Below, one piece after another: positions 1 through 5,424 of a stretch of DNA of 5,424 bases (its first letter is position 1; each line of letters starts with the position of its first letter). The position numbers and the translations under genes are program-made. The DNA is taken from assembly GCA_002365735.1 (NCBI GenBank), contig DEZY01000018.1, forward strand, positions 3,052-8,475, written 5' to 3'. Origin of the DNA: Actinobacteria bacterium UBA3120. GTDB lineage: Bacteria; Actinomycetota; Actinomycetes; S36-B12. The notes beneath the pieces are model-generated. The model was not told where the DNA came from, searched no databases, and was given only the letters and a program-made list of their open reading frames with translations.

Positions 1-1008
<1,008 letters not shown>

Positions 1009-1052
1009 GTCTTTTCAGACGAATTAACCACTTCTCAGATCCAGTAACTCGG

Positions 1053-1058
1053 TATAGT
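1053..1058 (+). promoter_or_regulatory. Probable -10 element (TATAGT) of a leaderless alkB promoter
   Basis: TATAGT ends 8 nt before the alkB ATG at 1067, so the expected transcription start falls on or within a base or two of the start codon. No purine-rich Shine-Dalgarno is visible in the 20 nt before the ATG. No good -35 is seen: TTCTCA at 1032-1037 is weak and only 15 nt away. The leaderless reading is inference from spacing. Confidence 0.5.
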
Positions 1059-1066
1059 CTTCTGCC

Positions 1067-2473
1067 ATGAGCAGTGGCACGATCCCGCCTTTTTCAACCC
1101 AGCATTGGCGCGATACCAAGCGCTACTTGTGGCTAGTCGCAATCACTATGCCTGCATTACTTTTCATTGCAATAGGAATGTACTCGCTTACCAGCTGGAC
1201 CGCGTGGTTTTGGATTGGGCCCATTTTCATCCTCGGAATAGTCCCGATCATTGACTTAATATCTGGGCGAGACGTACGCAATCCCCCCACTGATCTAATC
1301 GCGCAACTTGAGGCAGATCGATACTACCGAATCTTGACCTACGCTTACCTGCCCTTGCAATATACCGGATTCGCAGCCAGCCTCTTCGTAATTGCAAACT
1401 GGGACTTGTCCATTATCACCAAAGTGGGTTTCGCGATTTCAATTGGAATGATCGGTGGAATTGGAATCAACACTGCCCACGAATTGGGTCACAAAAAAGA
1501 GAAGTATGAACGATGGTTGTCAAAGATTGCCTTGGCCCAAAGTTTCTATGGTCACTTTTTCATCGAACACAATCGCGGTCACCACGTCCGGGTTGCGACA
1601 CCTGAGGATCCTGCCAGCAGTCGCATGGGTGAAAACTTTTATCGTTTCTGGCCTCGAACCGTTTTCGGGTCCCTCAAAAGTTCCTGGGCCCTTGAATCGA
1701 ACCGAATTGCTCGACGCAAAAAACATCCATTTCGGATCGGCAATGACAACATCAACGCCTGGCTCATGTCAGTCGTGCTGTGGGCGGTCATGTTGCTGTG
1801 GCTGGGAATTGGGATCCTTCCCTATCTCATAATTCAAATGCTTATTGCGATAACACTGCTCGAGGCCGTTAACTATCTCGAGCATTACGGAATGCTGAGA
1901 CAGAAAGTGAAATCCGGGGACCGGGAACGTTATGAGCGTGTCGACCCCAGTCACAGCTGGAATTCAGACAACATTGCAACCAACGTCCTGCTCTATCATC
2001 TACAACGACACAGTGACCATCATTCTCAGCCAACCAGGCGTTACCAAGCACTCCTGTCTTATCATGAAAGTCCAGTGCTCCCTACGGGATATGCAGGCAT
2101 GATTTTGCTTGCACTATTTCCCCCTGCCTGGTCACGAGTGATGGATCCTCGGGTACTGAGCCACTTCCAAGGCGACATAACTCGAGCCAACCTGCAACCA
2201 TCACGGCAAGAAAAGATTCTTGCCAAGTATGCGAGCGAAACTAAAAGCCGTGAAAAGTTCGCTGAAGAGGACACTACTTCGCTCACTCAATCATGGCAAT
2301 CCGCTCAATGTCCCGGTTGTAACTACACCTACCGGGTGGAACACGGCGATAGGCGTGAAGGTTTTACTCCCGGAACGCCCTTTTCTCACATCCCTGATGC
2401 GTGGAACTGTCCCGATTGCGGGGTGTACCAAAAAAGCGACTTCGTACAATTTAAACAGGAAAAAACGCGCTAA
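1067..2473 (+). CDS. alkB: Alkane 1-monooxygenase (AlkB) with fused C-terminal rubredoxin
   Basis: This integral-membrane non-haem di-iron enzyme hydroxylates the terminal methyl of alkanes with O2; the fused rubredoxin delivers electrons. The protein has 468 residues. Hydrophobic segments lie near 21-42, 45-64, 93-111, 117-136, 231-268 and 340-352. All AlkB histidine motifs are present: HELGH (138-142), EHNRGHH (167-173) followed by VRVATPEDPASSR, NYLEHYG (269-275) and LQRHSDHH (312-319). A charged linker (about 377-410) leads to a complete rubredoxin with iron ligands C415 and C418 (CPGC) and C448 and C451 (CPDCG), plus PGTPF and IPDAW between them. AlkB alone is usually about 400 residues, so the extra length is the rubredoxin. 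Aligned without gaps to GPo1 AlkB (from memory), the chain-length gate W55 is I55 here. No rubredoxin reductase or regulator is in the window. The ATG at 1067 has no Shine-Dalgarno but a -10-like hexamer 8 nt upstream. Related desaturase or hydroxylase families lack this motif set. Confidence 0.96.
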   Translation: MSSGTIPPFSTQHWRDTKRYLWLVAITMPALLFIAIGMYSLTSWTAWFWIGPIFILGIVPIIDLISGRDVRNPPTDLIAQLEADRYYRILTYAYLPLQYTGFAASLFVIANWDLSIITKVGFAISIGMIGGIGINTAHELGHKKEKYERWLSKIALAQSFYGHFFIEHNRGHHVRVATPEDPASSRMGENFYRFWPRTVFGSLKSSWALESNRIARRKKHPFRIGNDNINAWLMSVVLWAVMLLWLGIGILPYLIIQMLIAITLLEAVNYLEHYGMLRQKVKSGDRERYERVDPSHSWNSDNIATNVLLYHLQRHSDHHSQPTRRYQALLSYHESPVLPTGYAGMILLALFPPAWSRVMDPRVLSHFQGDITRANLQPSRQEKILAKYASETKSREKFAEEDTTSLTQSWQSAQCPGCNYTYRVEHGDRREGFTPGTPFSHIPDAWNCPDCGVYQKSDFVQFKQEKTR

Positions 2474-2484
2474 GAAACTACGCG
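2460..2484 (-). terminator. Probable intrinsic terminator of the flippase gene, overlapping both stop codons
   Basis: Read on the minus strand, CGCG (2484-2481) then TA (2480-2479), a 6-nt loop, TA (2472-2471), one bulged G (2470) and CGCG (2469-2466) form a 6-bp stem, followed at once by six T (2465-2460). Two G-U pairs could extend the stem into the first T residues. The flippase TAG lies inside the hairpin. On the plus strand the same DNA is the last codons and stop of alkB, with A residues before the hairpin and no T tract after it, so it should act only on the minus strand. The stem is short, so strength is uncertain. Confidence 0.5.
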
Positions 2485-3519
2485 CCGAGCGTGTCGTCGG
2501 TCCCACCCCACTTTGGCAACGGCGAGGGCCCCGACCAGCAACTGCGGCATAAACCACACCATTCGCCACAGCAGGTCCGCGGCTACGGCAGTTGAACCAT
2601 CTACTCCGAAGGCGATTAAAAGAGCAATCAACGCCGCATCAACTGTGCCAAGTCCACCCGGCGTAATGGGAAATGCGGTTAACACCAGGGCAATGGAGAA
2701 GGCTGCAAAGAGTTCGACCAATGACAGTTGACTGTGAGTTACGCCAAGCCCCTCCAGCGCCGCCCACAGCACCAGCATCGGGGCCATCTGGGCGGCTACA
2801 TTTGTAATGGCCAACGCTTTCCAGCGGGTCCGAATCAAATCTGAAGCTTGATCGTGGAACTGAACCAAAATCAAAGTAACGTCGGGAGCTTCCTTCCCAA
2901 ATTTGCGCAGCACCGAGTTCAGTGGCTTCTGCGCCCAACCACCAATTTTGCGGGCAGCGCTTTCACTTCGAAGGACGGCAACAATCACAATCAGAGAAAC
3001 GATTACTACCGTCAAACCAATCACTGCAGTGGTCACGAAACCACCCGCTGAACGCCCTTCAATGACCAGCAGCGTCACAGCGATTGCGGGTGCACCTAGC
3101 GTGAACAAGTACGTAAAGATCGCGTCCGCGGTTACGGCAGCTGCAGCTCTTGCCTGCGGGACCCCGTATTTAGCCAACACGCCATACTGCGTCGCGACAG
3201 CGATTGCTCCGCCCCCGGGAATAATGTTGCTTAGGGTGAACCCTGACTGACGACTAAGGGATGCGTGCAAGTAACTCAGCGAACGGATGGCCGCAATCGC
3301 CGTAAGAGGATAAATCGAAATATTGATAATTGAGGCAAGCCCGATCATTGCCTTCCAGAAAGAATCAATTGAACCCAATTCGGTAAAAGCTTTGCGATAC
3401 TCGTCCGAATTTTGGCCAATAAACCACAGAAGCAGCATCATGACTACAAGCCCAACAATCGAGCTGATAATTATGCCCTTGCGGCCTTTGCGTGCTGGGG
3501 TCGCATCAGACTCATTCAC
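2470..3519 (-). CDS. Flippase-like / lysylphosphatidylglycerol synthase TM-domain membrane protein
   Basis: A 349-residue polytopic inner-membrane protein of the LPG_synthase_TM (UPF0104/AglD2-like) family. Members include the flippase part of MprF and many stand-alone proteins thought to move or sense lipid-linked substrates; the substrate here is unknown. After a short basic N-terminus (KGRK, 11-14), hydrophobic segments lie near 15-35, 55-79, 97-116, 131-153, 161-183, 235-257, 267-284, 292-306 and 318-336. Family signatures are the PGGGAIAVATQYGVLAKYG stretch (101-119) and PITPGGLGTVDAAL (284-297), followed by the LLWRMVWFMPQLLVG block. It lacks the soluble GNAT-like catalytic domain of full MprF, so it is not a lysyl-PG synthase. 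Translation starts at GTG 3519, chosen because it is the first start of the frame and a TAGGCT hexamer lies 6 nt upstream. It converges on alkB with a 4-base overlap (CTAA, 2470-2473) and diverges from gpx. Family call is firm, function is not. Confidence 0.85.
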   Translation of the reverse strand: MNESDATPARKGRKGIIISSIVGLVVMMLLLWFIGQNSDEYRKAFTELGSIDSFWKAMIGLASIINISIYPLTAIAAIRSLSYLHASLSRQSGFTLSNIIPGGGAIAVATQYGVLAKYGVPQARAAAAVTADAIFTYLFTLGAPAIAVTLLVIEGRSAGGFVTTAVIGLTVVIVSLIVIVAVLRSESAARKIGGWAQKPLNSVLRKFGKEAPDVTLILVQFHDQASDLIRTRWKALAITNVAAQMAPMLVLWAALEGLGVTHSQLSLVELFAAFSIALVLTAFPITPGGLGTVDAALIALLIAFGVDGSTAVAADLLWRMVWFMPQLLVGALAVAKVGWDRRHARRVVS

Positions 3520-3525
3520 CCAATC

Positions 3526-3531
3526 AGCCTA
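3526..3531 (-). promoter_or_regulatory. Probable -10 element (TAGGCT) of the flippase gene
   Basis: On the minus strand TAGGCT is followed by 6 nt (GATTGG) and then the GTG start, the spacing of a leaderless transcript. A bare AGG inside the same hexamer is the only possible Shine-Dalgarno, and it is weak. TTGAAG (3559-3554) resembles a -35 box but its 22-nt spacer is too long. Confidence 0.4.
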
Positions 3532-3564
3532 GCCGCCGGAAGTGCACCAAAACCTTCAACGATA

Positions 3565-3570
3565 CATAAT
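3565..3570 (+). promoter_or_regulatory. Probable -10 element (CATAAT) of the gpx gene
   Basis: CATAAT matches TATAAT at five of six bases and ends 6 nt before the ATG at 3577, placing the start of transcription on the start codon. AGGA at 3571-3574 is only 2 nt from the ATG, too near for a normal ribosome site. No clear -35 is visible. The region upstream overlaps the divergent flippase promoter. Confidence 0.45.
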
Positions 3571-3576
3571 AGGAAC

Positions 3577-4074
3577 ATGAGCGATCCGAATTCCTTATAC
3601 TCCTTGAGTTTTACCGACATCAACGGTAATGAAGTTGACCTTGAGCCCTTCCGAGGTAAACCGGCTCTGATTGTCAACACGGCGAGTAAATGTGGCTTCA
3701 CACCGCAATACGAGGGGCTACAAAAACTCCATGAAGAACTCGGACCCCTCGGCCTGGTTGTACTTGGCTTTCCTTGTGACCAGTTTGGACACCAGGAGCC
3801 AGGCGACAACGCCCAGATTGAAGAATTCTGTTCAACAAAGTTCAAAGTGAGCTTTCCCCTTGCGGCCAAAATCGATGTTAACGGCACCGACACCCACCCA
3901 GTTTTCAAGTTCGTCAAAGAGCACTCGGACGCGATGCTGGGTTCCCGAATTAAGTGGAACTTCACTAAATTTTTAGTCAGCCCAGATGGCACCACCGTTC
4001 AGCGTTTTGCGCCGACCACGAATCCAGCAGACCTTGCACCCGCAGTTGAAAAATTGTTTACCCAAAATGGCTAG
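3577..4074 (+). CDS. Glutathione peroxidase-family thiol peroxidase, cysteine type, probably thioredoxin-dependent
   Basis: A 165-residue cytosolic peroxidase with the thioredoxin fold, reducing hydrogen peroxide or organic and lipid hydroperoxides. Visible catalytic features are peroxidatic C39 in NTASKCGFTPQYEGL, Q73 in QFGHQEPG, and W127-N128 in WNFTKFLV. Cysteine replaces the selenocysteine of animal GPx. C85 in EEFCSTKF sits at the place of the resolving cysteine of yeast Gpx3 (C36 and C82, from memory); the 46-residue separation is the same. That supports a two-cysteine, thioredoxin-reduced enzyme and fits Actinobacteria, which generally lack glutathione. C67 is the usual FPC cysteine. 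The open frame runs back to 3412, but those codons overlap the divergent flippase gene and show no family sequence; the ATG at 3577 gives normal family length. It converges on the PNPOx-like gene 16 nt downstream. Family identity is very secure; the reductant is inferred. Confidence 0.94.
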   Translation: MSDPNSLYSLSFTDINGNEVDLEPFRGKPALIVNTASKCGFTPQYEGLQKLHEELGPLGLVVLGFPCDQFGHQEPGDNAQIEEFCSTKFKVSFPLAAKIDVNGTDTHPVFKFVKEHSDAMLGSRIKWNFTKFLVSPDGTTVQRFAPTTNPADLAPAVEKLFTQNG

Positions 4075-4079
4075 GGACA

Positions 4080-4101
4080 CACGCAAGAGATCACATGCGT
4101 G
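4080..4101. terminator. Inverted repeat between convergent gpx and PNPOx-like genes, possible bidirectional terminator
   Basis: CACGCA (4080-4085) and TGCGTG (4096-4101) form a perfect 6-bp stem with a 10-nt loop. The left arm is in the 16-nt gap after gpx; the loop and right arm cover the stop and last codons of the PNPOx-like gene. No T tract follows on either strand, so intrinsic termination is uncertain. Confidence 0.3.
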
Positions 4102-4531
4102 ACGAGTAATCCCACGAGGTCAGGGTGAGTGAGTCGATCCGGATCGCGACCTCCTCATCTAGTCGCGAGAGCAGCCACTTCGCCAACGGGACGGTTTGGT
4201 CGCCGAGGTATTTGTCAATTAGTTGCGGAAGGACAGTGGCAGCATCCGAGGGCAGTAGCTGCGCGCGTCCGGTGCCTCGCACCCCCAAATATGGAGGCGT
4301 ATCTGCCGCGATCTCGAAACCTATACCGTTGGCACGCACTAATCTCTTCGACAGCACCGAGTCACGGGGTGTCGCGCACCACAAAGCGGTGCCATCAAAT
4401 GTAAACCACAAGGACTGAACCAGCGGATAAGTTCCCGAAGACGCCAACCGAATCGGGATAGTGGCAGACCTGAGGTGTGCATCTATCTGGTCGGCGCTCC
4501 ACGGACCAGATCGAATGTCAAACGAATCCAT
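4091..4531 (-). CDS. PNPOx-like flavin-binding split-barrel family protein
   Basis: A 146-residue soluble protein resembling the pyridoxamine 5'-phosphate oxidase-like split-barrel superfamily, whose small members bind FMN, F420 or haem and often act as dimeric reductases or oxidases. The pattern is an N-terminal strand pair (IPIRLASSGTYPLVQSLWFTFDG, about 25-47), the strand ALWCATP (49-55), a basic helix SKRLVRANGIGFEIA (61-75), the strand RGTGRAQLL (85-93), a helix (96-110), and a C-terminal strand with EEVAIRIDSLTLTSWDYS (126-143). It is shorter than true PdxH (about 200 or more residues) and lacks its C-terminal region as far as I can tell, so a vitamin B6 role is not claimed. The ATG at 4531 is favoured because TATGCT lies 6 nt upstream; AAGG next to the ATG is too close to serve as a Shine-Dalgarno. 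It converges on gpx and is separated by 211 nt from metF on the same strand. Cofactor and substrate are unknown. Confidence 0.75.
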   Translation of the reverse strand: MDSFDIRSGPWSADQIDAHLRSATIPIRLASSGTYPLVQSLWFTFDGTALWCATPRDSVLSKRLVRANGIGFEIAADTPPYLGVRGTGRAQLLPSDAATVLPQLIDKYLGDQTVPLAKWLLSRLDEEVAIRIDSLTLTSWDYSSRM

Positions 4532-4537
4532 GCCTTG

Positions 4538-4543
4538 AGCATA
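4538..4543 (-). promoter_or_regulatory. Probable -10 element (TATGCT) of the PNPOx-like gene
   Basis: On the minus strand TATGCT is followed by 6 nt (CAAGGC) and then the ATG at 4531, again leaderless spacing. No convincing -35 was found; TTGTTC (4563-4558) is only 14 nt away. Confidence 0.5.
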
Positions 4544-4620
4544 CGGTTAAGGTCCGGGAACAAAGAAGGCCACCGAAGATTCGATTCGGGAGGGCCACGC
4601 TCGTTGACTCGGCTTGAATG

Positions 4621-4653
4621 AAAAACGAACCGTAGTTCCCGCCTAACCGGCGG
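4621..4653 (-). terminator. Two adjacent hairpins followed by T5, possible metF terminator
   Basis: On the minus strand, CCGCC and GGCGG (4653-4639) form a 5-bp all-GC stem with a 5-nt loop. Directly after it, GAAC and GTTC (4638-4627) form a 4-bp stem closed over TACG, a stable UNCG-type tetraloop in RNA. A single G and then five T (4625-4621) follow. The structure sits about 90 nt after the metF stop and about 90 nt before the next gene on the same strand, a sensible place for a terminator. The second stem is short and the T run is brief, so this is tentative. Confidence 0.35.
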
Positions 4654-4742
4654 CAGTTGCTACCTGCGCTATCAGCTTCCTTATCCAGTGACTTCGATGG
4701 CGACGCAAGGTGCCTCTCCTTCAGCGCCAAGAGATTACAGAT

Positions 4743-5424
4743 TTAGTGCGCTCGTACACCTATTCTCTTGATCACTTCTAATGTGGACGAAGCCGTATTG
4801 AGCGTATAAAAATGTAGGCCCTCTGCCCCCGCGTCCAGAACTTCTTCACTCACCCGAGTGGCGATATCGATCCCAATCTCACGGATCCCCTCACGGTCAT
4901 GCTCGTACTGATGGTATTGCTCCATCATCGGATCTGGTATTTCCCCATTGGCAAAATCAAGCATCCGAATGAATTGTCGGTAACTGGTTACCGGCATGAT
5001 TCCCGGATAAATAGTCAATCCAGAGCCGCGCCGCGCCAACTCGGCGGCGAGTCGGACATAGGACTCCGGCCGGAACACAAATTGGGTTACAGCAAATGTT
5101 GCTCCCAATTCCTCTTTGCGCATAAGCACGTCAACGCCTTGTTCAAAACTGGTCGCAGAAGGGTGAACATCAGGGAACGCAGCCACGCCTATCTCAAACG
5201 ATCCAAATGACTGAGCCATCTGGACCAACTCATCTGCGTGATCAAATCCGTCAGGCGTGGTTATCCACGGAGCAGTTGGGCCTTCAGCAGGGTCGCCGCG
5301 CAATGCAAGAATATCGGTAATTCCAGCCTGCTCGAATTGTTGAAGGATCGCGTAAACCTCCGCTCGCGTCGCCCCAACGCACGTCAGATGCGCGATAGTG
5401 CGGTATCCAGTTTTCTCAAAAATG
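4743..5424 (-). CDS. metF: Methylenetetrahydrofolate reductase, N-terminus outside window
   Basis: The reverse frame is open from the window edge to a TAA at 4743-4745, giving 226 residues. The enzyme is a cytosolic FAD-dependent reductase that converts 5,10-methylene-THF to 5-methyl-THF, the methyl donor for methionine synthesis. Recognisable blocks are AHLTCVG (codons about 5393-5373), ILALRGDP with the conserved aspartate at 5292-5294, GATFAVTQFVF with the conserved glutamine at 5082-5084, YPGIMPVTSY, and the C-terminal EGLHFYTLN typical of the family. Compared with about 296 residues for E. coli MetF, some 70 N-terminal residues are missing, including the region of the catalytic glutamate. 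The TTG at 5303 (Leu of ALRGDP) is internal, not the start, because clear MetF sequence continues upstream of it. No frameshift is seen. It does not form an obvious operon with the PNPOx-like gene because a 211-nt gap with hairpins separates them. Identity is very secure. Confidence 0.95.
   Translation of the reverse strand, partial: IFEKTGYRTIAHLTCVGATRAEVYAILQQFEQAGITDILALRGDPAEGPTAPWITTPDGFDHADELVQMAQSFGSFEIGVAAFPDVHPSATSFEQGVDVLMRKEELGATFAVTQFVFRPESYVRLAAELARRGSGLTIYPGIMPVTSYRQFIRMLDFANGEIPDPMMEQYHQYEHDREGIREIGIDIATRVSEEVLDAGAEGLHFYTLNTASSTLEVIKRIGVRAH

Noticed and set aside
2903..3250. A 115-codon plus-strand frame inside the flippase gene
   Set aside because: It is antisense to clear LPG_synthase_TM coding sequence and has no recognisable protein features.
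3412..3576. Upstream extension of the gpx reading frame by 55 codons
   Set aside because: It lies antisense to the flippase gene start, shows no signal peptide or family similarity, and the ATG at 3577 gives the normal family length.
1067..4074. alkB, flippase and gpx as a linked alkane-oxidation and lipid-repair system
   Set aside because: The genes are on alternating strands with separate promoters and no shared regulator is visible; proximity alone does not support a joint system.
4573..4589. A 5-bp stem with 7-nt loop resembling a tRNA T-arm (TTCGATT-like sequence)
   Set aside because: The loop bases are out of register with the TTCRANY consensus, and no acceptor, D or anticodon stems can be drawn around it.
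4518..4730. A 70-codon minus-strand frame filling most of the metF to PNPOx gap
   Set aside because: It needs a TTG start, overlaps the start of the PNPOx-like gene, has no family-like sequence and no promoter or ribosome site of its own.
5301..5303. TTG at 5303 as the start of metF
   Set aside because: Conserved MetF sequence including AHLTCVG and the ILALRGDP block continues through and upstream of it to the window edge.

Overview
The window looks like ordinary chromosomal housekeeping and metabolic DNA from an actinobacterium with moderate GC (close to half by eye, not counted). Three things point that way: an AlkB hydroxylase fused to a rubredoxin, a layout mainly known from Actinobacteria; a glutathione-peroxidase homologue built like the thioredoxin-dependent type; and four gene starts that lack a usable Shine-Dalgarno but carry a TANNNT-like -10 hexamer 6 to 8 nt upstream, as expected for leaderless transcripts. 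A low-GC aquatic actinobacterium is a guess; the lineage cannot be fixed from this window.

Layout: (1) 1-1008, plus strand, the C-terminal 335 residues of a long-type (E. coli-like) argininosuccinate synthase, argG. (2) 1067-2473, plus strand, an alkane 1-monooxygenase with a C-terminal rubredoxin. (3) 2470-3519, minus strand, a polytopic flippase-like / LPG-synthase-TM membrane protein, tail-to-tail with alkB and overlapping it by 4 bases. (4) 3577-4074, plus strand, a two-cysteine glutathione peroxidase-like thiol peroxidase, divergent from the flippase gene across 57 bp. (5) 4091-4531, minus strand, a small PNPOx-like split-barrel protein, convergent with gpx. (6) 4532-4742, a 211-bp gap with small hairpins. 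(7) 4743-5424, minus strand, methylenetetrahydrofolate reductase, metF, whose N-terminus lies outside the window.

No two adjacent genes form an obvious operon. Strand alternates and most genes seem to have their own promoter. AlkB-rubredoxin would oxidise terminal methyl groups of alkyl chains at the membrane; the reductase that must feed it is not here. The peroxidase could detoxify lipid or hydrogen peroxides, but a functional tie to AlkB is speculation. ArgG (arginine synthesis) and MetF (methyl-folate for methionine) are core metabolism.

I found no mobile element, CRISPR array, tRNA, rRNA or defence system, and no convincing wholly new system. The points most worth a second look are the AlkG1-like spacing of the fused rubredoxin, the isoleucine at the AlkB chain-length gate position, the uniform leaderless-start pattern, and a probable intrinsic terminator for the flippase gene lying on the convergent stop codons and using the antisense of alkB's last codons.
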